NCBI RefSeq assembly: GCF_000350145.1
Contig: NZ_BAOL01000074.1
Span: 1 to 32,584, forward strand
Length of the DNA: 32,584 bases
Direction of reading: 5' to 3'
Source of the DNA: Ilumatobacter nonamiensis YM16-303
Lineage (GTDB): Bacteria > Actinomycetota > Acidimicrobiia > Acidimicrobiales > Ilumatobacteraceae
Below, piece by piece: positions 23,359 through 32,584 of this stretch; the first letter of the stretch is position 1, and the number at the start of each line of letters is the position of its first letter. Made by a program: the position numbers and the translations under genes. The notes beneath the pieces were generated by a model that had not been told where the DNA came from, made no database searches, and worked only from the letters and a program-made list of their open reading frames with translations.

Positions 23359-24293
23359 ATCGGCAGGTTCCGCGCGCTGGCCAGGCGGAGTGCTTCGCCC
23401 GGACGGCTCGGTGCCACGAGGAATCCGGTCATGTGGATGGCCTTGCCGTTGGGCTCCTTGGGGGTGAAGGCGAACACGGTCGACACCGGCTCGGTCGTGT
23501 CGACCTGGACCGCATACCCGCTTGCCGGACCGGTCAGGTCGGCGGCCTGCGTGTCGGCTCGGGCAAGACCGATCCCGAGGATCTGGTCGGTTCGGACCAT
23601 CAGCGTGTCGGCCAGGACGAGCGGGTCGTGGACCACGAGGCCCGCGGGCACGAGTACCAGCCAGCGTCGGGTCATCGAGTACCAACGCGGTCCGACGAAC
23701 ACGGTCAGCACGAGCGCGACCAAGGTCACCGGAATGCCGAGCGGCCAGTTCTCGGCGGCGAGTGCCAGCGGTCCGGTGGTGACGGCTGCGGCCCACACGA
23801 TCCACGTCAGGACCGCGGCGGTCCCGGCGGGAACCGGGCTGCGGAGCGGGAGCCGATCCTCGTCGCCGTAGGCCGTCGCCTGCACCATCCACCTGCCCAC
23901 CTCGGCGGTGAACACCGCGGCGGATGTGATCCCGGCCGGGATGAGCAGCAGTGCGACGTCGAGTCCCGAGCTTCCCGCGATCGCGGATGCGATCGCGGCG
24001 ACGACGGCGAGCGGCGTTCCGACCCGGATCACGGTGAGTGACACGACCGCCGGAATCAGCAGTGCGATCGCCACGATGGCGAACACGAACCATGCCCCGA
24101 TCGCCGTGGTCCACCGGACGGCGTCGCTGCGCCCGTCGACCGCCGACTCGATCGCGCTGCCGCCGATGACCGCCACGAGGATCCACGCGACGCGGGCCAG
24201 CCACGGCAGCGCTCGAGCCGCGATCGTGGGCCCCGTCTTGGGGTCAGGTGTGCCGTCGACCGAGGTGGGCGACGGTGAATCGGCTGACGACAT
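23352..24293 (-). CDS. Conserved membrane protein with C-terminal PH-like domain, unknown function
   Basis: 313 residues from ATG 24293. A Ser/Pro/Asp-rich N-terminal tail (1-25) is followed by several membrane helices at about 32-50, 62-88, 92-108, 112-130, 158-180 and 186-200. A soluble end domain of about 110 residues follows, whose strands (YSMTRRWLVLVPAGLVVHDPL, then TDQILGIGLA) resemble bacterial PH domains. In-frame sequence further upstream lies antisense to the MetE-like gene and is not coding. It diverges from that gene by 141 bases in which I see no clear promoter. No specific function can be read. Confidence 0.75.
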   Translation of the reverse strand: MSSADSPSPTSVDGTPDPKTGPTIAARALPWLARVAWILVAVIGGSAIESAVDGRSDAVRWTTAIGAWFVFAIVAIALLIPAVVSLTVIRVGTPLAVVAAIASAIAGSSGLDVALLLIPAGITSAAVFTAEVGRWMVQATAYGDEDRLPLRSPVPAGTAAVLTWIVWAAAVTTGPLALAAENWPLGIPVTLVALVLTVFVGPRWYSMTRRWLVLVPAGLVVHDPLVLADTLMVRTDQILGIGLARADTQAADLTGPASGYAVQVDTTEPVSTVFAFTPKEPNGKAIHMTGFLVAPSRPGEALRLASARNLPIR

Positions 24294-24434
24294 CTTCTTA
24301 GATTTGCCGATGGGGTGCTCGCCGGACCAACGTGAGGGGATGGCGTGCGGAATCATGCGATGGAATCGGAGTCCCGTCCGACATCGTCGTGCCGCGTTCG
24401 AGGTACTCGGGACCGGAGCGGACGAGGTCCGGCG

Positions 24435-25457
24435 ATGAGTTCCGCAGACCACGCGGTCGAGCGATTCTGCACGGGCCAATCGGTCGGCATCGGCAGCCTG
24501 CCGCATCGGGACGCGGCCGCCGCGGCAGCCTTCTCGATTTCCGAATTCGACATCGCCACCGTCCCGACGCTTCCGAATCGGTCGCCCGCCGAAGCGATGA
24601 TCGATCAGGCACTGGCCGGGCTGACCGGCACGTCGTGGGACGCCGACGGCAGCCTCGTGATCGATCCATCGACGCTGGCGATGGGTGATGCACCGCCGGA
24701 CCTCGACACCGACGCCTTCGGTGGGCTCACCGCATTCATCCATCTGGCCCGACAGGTCGGTGTGAACGGCTCGCCCGTCAAATGGCAGTTCGTCGGACCG
24801 GTGACCCTCGGAGTCGCGTTGGCGCGAGCCGGCGTCGACCACGCGGACGCCTTCGCGATCGCCACCGAGTCGGTGCGTCGGCACACGTCGGCGATCTCCG
24901 CGGTGATCGCCGATGCCTTGCCGTCGAGCCCGCAGTTGATGTTGCTCGACGAGCCGTGGCTGGTCGAGCTGATGGCGAACGACTTCCCGATCCCGCCCGA
25001 CGTCGCGGTCGACCTGATCTCGGCCGGAATGGCCACGGTGTCGCCCGAGGTGGCCGTCGGTCTGCACTGCTGTGGTCCGGTCGACGTCGCCACGATGCTC
25101 GAAGCCGGCCCGCAGGTGATCTCGCTCCCCGTGTCCGACGACCTCGTCGAGTACGCGGGGTATCTGGGCCGCTTCATCAAGTCGGGCGGCGTGATCGTGT
25201 GGGGAGCGCTGCCGACGACCGGCCCGCTTCCGACCCGGTCCGACCGGTTCTGGCGTGACCTCAGCGCCGTGTGGTGCGCGCTCGTCGAGCGCGGCGTCGA
25301 TGCGAGTGAACTGCGGTTGCGGTCGCTCGTGAGCCCCGAGTGCGGGCTGGCGCGGCACCAGGTGTCGACGGCACGCCGAGTGGCGCGCCTCACCTCCGAG
25401 ATCGGGCGCAAGGTCAACGCGCAGGCGATCTCGACCAAGCTCGCCTTCGGTGCCTGA
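24435..25457 (+). CDS. MetE/UROD-superfamily protein next to ligA
   Basis: 340 residues from ATG 24435 (GAGG seven bases upstream). The TIM-barrel pattern of cobalamin-independent methionine synthase C-terminal domains is visible: GIGSLPH at 18-24, LDEPWL (171-176), GLHCCGP (209-215) and SPECGL (300-305). His211, Cys213 or Cys212, and Cys303 are candidate zinc ligands, as in MetE. It lacks the N-terminal half of MetE, so it is not a full methionine synthase; it may transfer methyl groups between other thiols or cofactors. A homologue also sits next to ligA in mycobacteria, as I recall, and the ligA gene here starts 30 bases after its stop. Confidence 0.82.
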   Translation: MSSADHAVERFCTGQSVGIGSLPHRDAAAAAAFSISEFDIATVPTLPNRSPAEAMIDQALAGLTGTSWDADGSLVIDPSTLAMGDAPPDLDTDAFGGLTAFIHLARQVGVNGSPVKWQFVGPVTLGVALARAGVDHADAFAIATESVRRHTSAISAVIADALPSSPQLMLLDEPWLVELMANDFPIPPDVAVDLISAGMATVSPEVAVGLHCCGPVDVATMLEAGPQVISLPVSDDLVEYAGYLGRFIKSGGVIVWGALPTTGPLPTRSDRFWRDLSAVWCALVERGVDASELRLRSLVSPECGLARHQVSTARRVARLTSEIGRKVNAQAISTKLAFGA

Positions 25458-27584
<2,127 letters not shown>

Positions 27585-28106
27585 TCAGACGACGTTGAAC
27601 GACCAGCGGTAGCTGCTCGCAGATTTCCGGCCCTCGTCGGTCTTCCAGAAGATCACCTGAGCCTGGTGCCGCCCTGGTTCGAACGACTCGATCGGGGCGC
27701 CCTCGGTCGGGCGGAAACTGAGGATCGCGTTCCCGGGGTCGAAGATCGCCGTCGGCGGGGTGGAGATCTGTTGGCCGGCGCTGTCCGGGCTCAGGTCGCC
27801 GCCGAACTCGCCGAGTCGTTCGGTCGGCAGCTCGATCCCGTCGATCACCAGCACGGCCTCGTAGCCGAACTCCAGGTCGACGACGACCTGTTCCTGCTGG
27901 AACGCCTGCTTGGCGTTCTCGACAGGGGAGAGGTTCTCGATCTCGTCGGGGCGGTCGACGCCATCGTCTCCCGTGATGGCCGCGGTCATTCCCCAGCCGA
28001 TCAGGACGACTCCGCAGGCGATCACGAAGCACGCGATGAGCAGGCCCATGTCGGGCCGTCGTCGGCCCCCCGTTCGGGTGCGTGTTGCCAGCCCGGTCTC
28101 CGTCAC
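27585..28106 (-). CDS. Small single-pass membrane protein, unknown function
   Basis: 173 residues from GTG 28106; the true start could be slightly different. A basic N-terminal tail (RTRTGGRRRP) is followed by one membrane helix (about 21-45, GLLIACFVIACGVVLIGWGM). An extracytoplasmic domain of about 120 residues follows, with a beta-rich look: VVVDLEFGYEAVLVIDG, then AILSFRPTEGAPIESF and HQAQVIFWK, ending YRWSFNVV. The positive-inside rule places the C-terminal domain outside. I recognise no family. It diverges from the PASTA kinase-like gene by 55 bases and converges with ligA, stop against stop. Confidence 0.75.
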   Translation of the reverse strand: MTETGLATRTRTGGRRRPDMGLLIACFVIACGVVLIGWGMTAAITGDDGVDRPDEIENLSPVENAKQAFQQEQVVVDLEFGYEAVLVIDGIELPTERLGEFGGDLSPDSAGQQISTPPTAIFDPGNAILSFRPTEGAPIESFEPGRHQAQVIFWKTDEGRKSASSYRWSFNVV

Positions 28107-28161
28107 CGTTTCAGTGTGCCTGGCGGTGTCCGCGATCGGGCAGGCGGTAGCGTTTCGCCCG

Positions 28162-30954
28162 GTGGAAAACGTCGACACACAACGCACTGGCCGGAGCGCC
28201 GGAGCGCTCGAAGGAACCGTGCTCGCGGGCCGTTATCGGCTCGCGCAGGTCCTCTCGAGCGGCGCGAACACGGTGATCATGGACGCCATCGACGTCCAGA
28301 ACGACAGTCCGGTCACGGTCAAGGTCGTCCGGCCCGAACACGCTCAGGATCCGAATTTCCGGCGCAAGTTCCGCCGACTGGCCGAGATCTCGAATGCGTT
28401 GACGCACCCGAACATCGCGTCGGTCACCGATTGGGGCGAGATCGAGCTGCGTGGCTCCTCCACCGTGTTCTGGACCGTCGATGCGCTCGGCGGAGGAAGT
28501 CTGCGCGACCTCCTCGACCGGGGCCGGTTGCTCGAGCCCGGACAGGCGCTCGTGCTCGGGCTCGAAGCGTGTCGTGCACTCGACGCGGCGCATCACAAGG
28601 GGCTGTATCACACGGAATTGACGCCGTCGAAGATGGTGTTCGGCGTCGATCGACGGCTCCGTGTCGTCGACTTCGGGATGGCGCGACTGCTCGCGGAGCC
28701 CGCGTGGGCCGAATCCGCGGCCGTGCCGACCCACGTGGCTCGTTACGCCTCCCCCGAGCAGGCACTGGGGCTTCCGATCGACGCGAAGACCGACGTGTAT
28801 GCGTTGGCCCTCGTGATGATCGAAGCGGTGACCGGATCGGTGCCGTTCGCCGCCGATTCCACCGTGTCCACGCTCGCTGGCCGCGTCGACAAGCTGTTGC
28901 CGGTCTCGGCTGATCTCGGGGCACTGGCGTCCGTGCTCGAACGCGCCGGCCGACCGGAGTCCGCCGACCGATTCACCGCCGCCGAATTCGGGCGTGCGCT
29001 GGTGCAGTGCGCGCCGCGGCTCTCCAAGCCCGAACCGATTCCGATCCTCGCGTCGGGCACGTTCGACACGTACGCGATGCGTCGTCCGACCGACCCGACG
29101 GGCGGTGTCGAACGCCCCGCACCCGTGCCGGGCCTCGCCGGCGTCGACGAGACCGGCATCCGCGACGGTGCGGGCGAGACCGTCGCACCCGATCCCGACG
29201 CCGAGCCCACCGACGACATCGCCACCTCCGATGCAACCGCAGCGGGATCGGACGACACCTCCGATGTCGCCGGCGAGGGGCCGGAGGGTCTCGTCGAGGA
29301 CTCCGTCGATCCTGATGTCGATCCGGGCGACGCCGCGGACGAAGCCGAAGTCTCGGCTGACGGAGATGGAGATGACGACGCAGCGCGTGCCGCGCTCGGT
29401 GCTGCCGCCGCCGTGGCGGGCGGAGCAGTTGCTGCGGGCGTGGCGGGAGCCGCGTTGGCGGCGGACCACGGCGCGCCGACCGTCGGTGCCGGCGGACCCG
29501 GTGTGGGCCACGATCGCCCGGTCTCCTTCGATGCCGACGATGCGCCGACCGTCGAGGTGGCCACGACAGAAGCCGACGATGCGCCGACGGCCGAGGTCGC
29601 CACGACCGACGCCGTCGATGACGCGGACGAGCCCGGCGATGCCGACGACCTCGATCCCGACGCGGTCGTGGCCGACGAGGCGGGCGAGCCCGGCGATGTC
29701 GACGATCAGCCCGTTGCCGACGGGTCGTTCGCGACCGACGATCCCGTGATCGACGCCGATGATGAGCCGATCGAATCCGCCACGTCCGAGGATGAATCGG
29801 ACGAGCAGCAGGGCGGCGTCTTCGACGATGAGGCGTCGCAGGACCCGCCGCCGGTGGCCGAGGCGGCGGAGTCGGCCAGCTTGGCCGCGCTGCACGCTGA
29901 TCTCGATGCCGAAGCCGAGCGATCGCCGACCATCGACAGCTCGAGCGACCACACGACCGTCATGCCGGCCGCCGACCCGTCGGCCCCCGAGCCCGGCGGC
30001 GAACTGTTCGACGACGAGCCGTCCCGTCGTCGTCGTTGGCCGATCGTGATGCTCGTGCTGGTGTTGCTGCTCGGCCTCGGGGCGCTCGGCTATGCCGGGT
30101 CGTTGCTGCTCCAGACGAAGTCGTTCACCGTCCCCGCCCTGGCCGGCGTGTCCGAGGACGATGCGCTCGACCAGATCTCCGGCAACGACTGGGACCTCGA
30201 GACCTCGCGCGAGCGAAGTGATTCGTTCCCCGTAGCCGACACGGTGATTCGCACGGTGCCTGCCGCCGGAGTCGAGCTCGACGAGGGTGAACCGTTCACG
30301 CTCGTCCTGAGTGACGGACCCGAGTTCCGCACGCTCCCCGAACTCGATGAACTGCCCTTCAACACCGCAACGACCGAGTTGGCCGAACTGGGTCTGATCG
30401 GCGTCGAGGCCGACGCGCGTGAATTCTCCGAGACCGTGCCGACCGAAGCGGTCATCTCGTGGACGGTCGAGGGAGACATCGCCGGCGAGATGCAGGCGGG
30501 AGCACAGATCCTGCCCGGCGAGACGATCGTCATGGTGCTCTCCCAGGGTCCCGAGCCGCGGACGATTCCCGATCTGACCACCGGAACCGGTCCGGAAGGT
30601 CGGGAGATCATCGAAGCGATGCAACTGGAGTACATCCGGGAGTCGGACGTGTTCAGCGACACGGTCCCGTCGGGTCAGGTGGTCTCGCAGACGCCGGCCG
30701 CCGGCGAGCAACTCGAGCGTGGTGGCACGGTCACCGTTCGGGTGTCGAAGGGCCCCGACGTCGTCGAGTTCCCCGATCTCGAAGGCCTCGAGTTCGGCGC
30801 AGCACGCGACCTGCTCGTCGAAACCGGCTTCACCGTCGGGGACCTCCTCGGGTCGACTCAGGGGACCTTCGTCGAGGCCACCATCGACGGCATCGACGTT
30901 CCGGTCGGCGAGGTGCTCCCTCGCGGCACCGCGGTCGACCTGATCTTCCTCTGA
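28162..30954 (+). CDS. PASTA-repeat Ser/Thr kinase-like receptor with degenerate (pseudo)kinase domain
   Basis: 930 residues from GTG 28162. The kinase-like domain spans about 18-290: the beta-3 lysine is kept (VTVKVV, Lys54) and DFG is intact (170-172), as is the SPEQAL segment. However, the HRD motif reads HTE (150-152), the following Asn is Lys157, and the glycine loop is degenerate (SSGANT, 32-37). The catalytic aspartate is thus replaced by glutamate, predicting weak or no phosphotransfer. An acidic, Asp/Ala-rich linker (about 300-620) with internal repeats leads to RRRRW, a membrane helix (627-650) and four PASTA-like repeats (about 655-930) that in PknB/StkP relatives sense peptidoglycan. 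TAGCGT lies eight bases before the GTG and no ribosome-binding site is seen. Likely role: envelope sensing or scaffolding. Confidence 0.88.
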   Translation: MENVDTQRTGRSAGALEGTVLAGRYRLAQVLSSGANTVIMDAIDVQNDSPVTVKVVRPEHAQDPNFRRKFRRLAEISNALTHPNIASVTDWGEIELRGSSTVFWTVDALGGGSLRDLLDRGRLLEPGQALVLGLEACRALDAAHHKGLYHTELTPSKMVFGVDRRLRVVDFGMARLLAEPAWAESAAVPTHVARYASPEQALGLPIDAKTDVYALALVMIEAVTGSVPFAADSTVSTLAGRVDKLLPVSADLGALASVLERAGRPESADRFTAAEFGRALVQCAPRLSKPEPIPILASGTFDTYAMRRPTDPTGGVERPAPVPGLAGVDETGIRDGAGETVAPDPDAEPTDDIATSDATAAGSDDTSDVAGEGPEGLVEDSVDPDVDPGDAADEAEVSADGDGDDDAARAALGAAAAVAGGAVAAGVAGAALAADHGAPTVGAGGPGVGHDRPVSFDADDAPTVEVATTEADDAPTAEVATTDAVDDADEPGDADDLDPDAVVADEAGEPGDVDDQPVADGSFATDDPVIDADDEPIESATSEDESDEQQGGVFDDEASQDPPPVAEAAESASLAALHADLDAEAERSPTIDSSSDHTTVMPAADPSAPEPGGELFDDEPSRRRRWPIVMLVLVLLLGLGALGYAGSLLLQTKSFTVPALAGVSEDDALDQISGNDWDLETSRERSDSFPVADTVIRTVPAAGVELDEGEPFTLVLSDGPEFRTLPELDELPFNTATTELAELGLIGVEADAREFSETVPTEAVISWTVEGDIAGEMQAGAQILPGETIVMVLSQGPEPRTIPDLTTGTGPEGREIIEAMQLEYIRESDVFSDTVPSGQVVSQTPAAGEQLERGGTVTVRVSKGPDVVEFPDLEGLEFGAARDLLVETGFTVGDLLGSTQGTFVEATIDGIDVPVGEVLPRGTAVDLIFL
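29533..29606 (+). repeat. 39-base tandem repeat in the kinase-like gene's acidic linker
   Basis: Two diverged in-frame copies, 29533-29567 and 29572-29606, encode ADDAPTVEVATT and ADDAPTAEVATT. A looser EPGD(A/V)DD repeat follows. The stretch is part of an intrinsically disordered, strongly acidic linker between kinase-like domain and membrane. Confidence 0.75.
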
Positions 30955-30978
30955 CGTCCCCATCCCGCGTCCCTCGCG

Positions 30979-31123
30979 GCGTTCTCGTCGCGCCACCAAC
31001 CTCCGTTCTCGTCGCGTTCGAACCCGCATCCCGGGCATTTTCGCGACGAGAACGCTGGGTGGACGTGGGCCGGTCGGCGCGACCCGGATCCCTCGTCGGC
31101 GCCGCCTCTCCCTTCTCGTCGCG
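30979..31123. repeat. Intergenic cluster of TTCTCGTCGCG repeats
   Basis: Four copies of TTCTCGTCGCG lie in the 250 bases between the kinase-like and SDR genes: 30979-30992 (as GCGTTCTCGTCGCG), 31004-31016, 31042-31055 (inverted, exact 14-base match to the first) and 31113-31123. The first and third could pair as a long-loop stem. No gene is visible in this gap. They may be a small interspersed repeat or protein-binding sites. Confidence 0.65.
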
Positions 31124-31204
31124 CATCGGTTCCGGCCCTGGGTCGATCCGCGACCGGTCCCACAGATTGAGAGCGAACCCGGTCGCGTGGCTACGGTGCG
31201 AGGC

Positions 31205-32080
31205 ATGAATTCGTTGGATGGCCGGGTCGCCATCATCACGGGTGCCGGTCGTGGCATCGGGCGCGAGCACGCGCTGTTCTTCGCGGCCGAGGGTGCCCGC
31301 GTCGTGGTGAACGACCACGGGGGTGCGAACGACGGCTCGGAACTGCGCGAGACGCCCGCCGATGATGTCGTTGCCGAGATCCTCGCGGCGGGTGGCGAGG
31401 CGGTGGCGAACTCCGACGATGTCGCCGACTGGGCCGGTGCCGAGCGCCTGATTCAGACCGCGATCGACGCGTACGGCGACCTGGACGTGCTCGTCAACAA
31501 CGCGGGGATCCTGCGCGATCGGACGATCGTCAACATGACCGAGTCCGAGTGGGACGACGTGATCGCCGTCCACCTCAAGGGGCACTTCGCGCCGACGCAT
31601 CACGCCGCGAACTACTGGCGACAGGAACACAAGGCCGACCGATCGAAGCGTCGCAACCTCGTCCACACGTCGAGCACCTCCGGGCTGTTCGCCAACCCGG
31701 GGCAGGCGAACTACGGCGCCGCGAAGTCGGGAATCGCGACCTTCAGCGAGATCGCCGCGAAGGAACTGTCCCGCTACGACGTCGTGAGCAACTGCGTCGC
31801 ACCCGGTGCGCGCACCCGGCTGACGCTGGCCACGCCAGGGCTCGGCGACATCATGGCGCCCGCGGCGAACGGGTTCGACGAGTGGGATCCGGCGAACATC
31901 TCGCCGCTCGTCGCGTACCTGAGTACCGAGCGTTGCGAGTTCAACGGGGCGACGTTCCTCGCGCAGGGCGGCGTCGTCAAACGCGTCGACGCGTGGTCGA
32001 TCGGCGACACGGTCGAGCAGGATGCGAAGTGGGGCGTCGAGGACCTCGCCGAGGCACTCGCCGATTTCGTCGACCGCTGA
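31205..32080 (+). CDS. Short-chain dehydrogenase/reductase, (3R)-hydroxyacyl-CoA dehydrogenase-like
   Basis: 291 residues from ATG 31205; a GTG 18 bases earlier is less likely. The classical SDR features are complete: cofactor motif TGAGRGIG near residue 12, the NNAG motif, a serine in HTSSTSG, and the YGAAKSG active-site Tyr/Lys. The stretch VVVNDHGG, and DRTIVNMTESEWDDVI, match the SDR domain of multifunctional beta-oxidation enzymes (MFE-2/HSD17B4 type) and related acyl-CoA reductases, so an acyl-CoA or steroid substrate is plausible. TACGGT ends seven bases before the ATG with no spaced ribosome-binding site, suggesting a leaderless mRNA. It converges with an SCP2-domain gene, 35 bases away. 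Confidence 0.9.
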   Translation: MNSLDGRVAIITGAGRGIGREHALFFAAEGARVVVNDHGGANDGSELRETPADDVVAEILAAGGEAVANSDDVADWAGAERLIQTAIDAYGDLDVLVNNAGILRDRTIVNMTESEWDDVIAVHLKGHFAPTHHAANYWRQEHKADRSKRRNLVHTSSTSGLFANPGQANYGAAKSGIATFSEIAAKELSRYDVVSNCVAPGARTRLTLATPGLGDIMAPAANGFDEWDPANISPLVAYLSTERCEFNGATFLAQGGVVKRVDAWSIGDTVEQDAKWGVEDLAEALADFVDR

Positions 32081-32115
32081 CCGTGTCGCGACGGCGATGA
32101 CCCGTCCCGTCTCGC

Positions 32116-32523
32116 CTATTCGGTGATGGCCTTGATCTCTTCGGAGATCTTGTCGGTGAAGTCGTTCGACGGCAGCGACGTCTGCATCGCCATCAGTTTC
32201 ATCATGTCGCCCTGGACCTTGACCTGGCCGTTCATGAACGACTGCATGGCGACGGCCGGGTCCTGGTCCACGAACAACGCCTTGGCGGTGTCGTAGTCCG
32301 TCGTGACGGTGACGTCGGCTTCGTCGAGGAGTCCGAGTTCCATCACCACGGTGCCCGACGTCGTGTCGAGGTGGCTGTGGACGACATCGTCGCCGAACGG
32401 CACGTCGGTCACGATCTGGTTGATGCGGAGGTCGGCCTCGACCTCGGGGACCTCGTCGGCGTACTTCTCACGGATGGAGCGCGCAGCGTTCATCCATTCT
32501 TCTGACAGGAACGGGTGAGCCAT
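32116..32523 (-). CDS. SCP2 sterol/lipid-carrier domain protein
   Basis: 135 residues from ATG 32523; a TTG 21 bases upstream is less likely. The whole protein is one SCP2-like domain: HPFLSEEWMNAAR at the N-terminus, the central strands (TVVMELGLLDEADVTVTTDYDTAKALFV) and the C-terminal VKVQGDMMKLMAMQ, where the VxGDxxK pattern is typical of the family. Such proteins bind acyl-CoAs, sterols or other lipids. A neighbouring SDR of the MFE-2 type hints at a lipid-oxidation role, since SCP2 and SDR domains are fused in eukaryotic MFE-2. The last 61 bases of the window upstream of it contain no complete gene; a TACAGT hexamer at 32539-32534 could be its -10. Confidence 0.9.
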   Translation of the reverse strand: MAHPFLSEEWMNAARSIREKYADEVPEVEADLRINQIVTDVPFGDDVVHSHLDTTSGTVVMELGLLDEADVTVTTDYDTAKALFVDQDPAVAMQSFMNGQVKVQGDMMKLMAMQTSLPSNDFTDKISEEIKAITE

Positions 32524-32584
32524 AGTTCCGCCGACTGTACCCAACGAACCCGTGAACTGTTCCGGCGCTCCGTGCGCGAACTGT

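Noticed and set aside
23352-25358. Long N-terminal extension of the PH-like membrane protein on the minus strand
   Set aside because: The extension runs antisense through the MetE-like gene; the coding character begins at ATG 24293.
30858-31163. Minus-strand reading with CPGCG and RDENAAR, resembling the zinc ribbon of TnpB-type transposases
   Set aside because: The RDEN parts are produced by the TTCTCGTCGCG repeats; there is only one Cys pair and no transposase core anywhere near.
28111-31257. A 1048-residue open frame on the minus strand
   Set aside because: It is antisense to the PASTA kinase-like gene, has His/Arg-rich composition typical of shadow frames in GC-rich DNA, and no domain is recognisable.

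Overview
The window is high-GC, actinobacterial chromosomal DNA. Supporting signs are a mycothiol-dependent maleylpyruvate isomerase-family enzyme, a DUF222/13E12-type HNH protein, a PASTA-type Ser/Thr kinase-like protein, a ligA gene next to a MetE-like gene as in mycobacteria, many GTG starts, 4-base stop/start overlaps, and several -10-like hexamers 6-8 nt ahead of a start codon, suggesting leaderless mRNAs. Overall style suggests a free-living Acidimicrobiia/Ilumatobacter-like organism; this placement is inference. I see no rRNA, tRNA, CRISPR array or intact mobile element.

1-7182: polyol/sugar utilisation. A leftward operon (mannitol-dehydrogenase-family enzyme, DeoR regulator, inositol-monophosphatase-family enzyme cut by the window edge) diverges from a rightward ABC importer (lipoprotein binding protein, two permeases, ATPase). 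The shared intergenic region carries a CAAA-rich inverted repeat, a likely DeoR operator. A strong hairpin follows the binding-protein gene.

7250-15004: mixed small genes. These are a VOC protein, a methyltransferase, a TetR regulator diverging across a perfect 13+4+13 palindrome from a DinB/MDMPI enzyme, a SnoaL-like protein, and a DUF222-HNH gene with a textbook promoter and a LexA-like SOS box. They are followed by a four-helix membrane protein, an SRPBCC protein, the decayed C-terminus of an AAA ATPase, and an HMG-CoA-lyase-family enzyme. Just beyond lies a frameshifted CoA-transferase remnant (about 15100-15395).

15399-23322: a LacI-controlled locus of unknown substrate. An old-yellow-enzyme-family oxidoreductase and a DapA-like aldolase/lyase run left. 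A LacI regulator, a 763-residue Tat-type lipoprotein and two Gfo/Idh/MocA dehydrogenases run right, joined by 4-base overlaps. A 20-bp perfect palindrome sits between the two arms. This is the best candidate for an undescribed pathway in the window.

23352-32523: mostly housekeeping or conserved genes. They are a PH-like membrane protein, a MetE-like protein, DNA ligase LigA, a small single-pass membrane protein, a large PASTA receptor whose kinase domain has lost the catalytic HRD aspartate, an intergenic cluster of TTCTCGTCGCG repeats, a short-chain dehydrogenase and an SCP2 sterol-carrier-domain protein.
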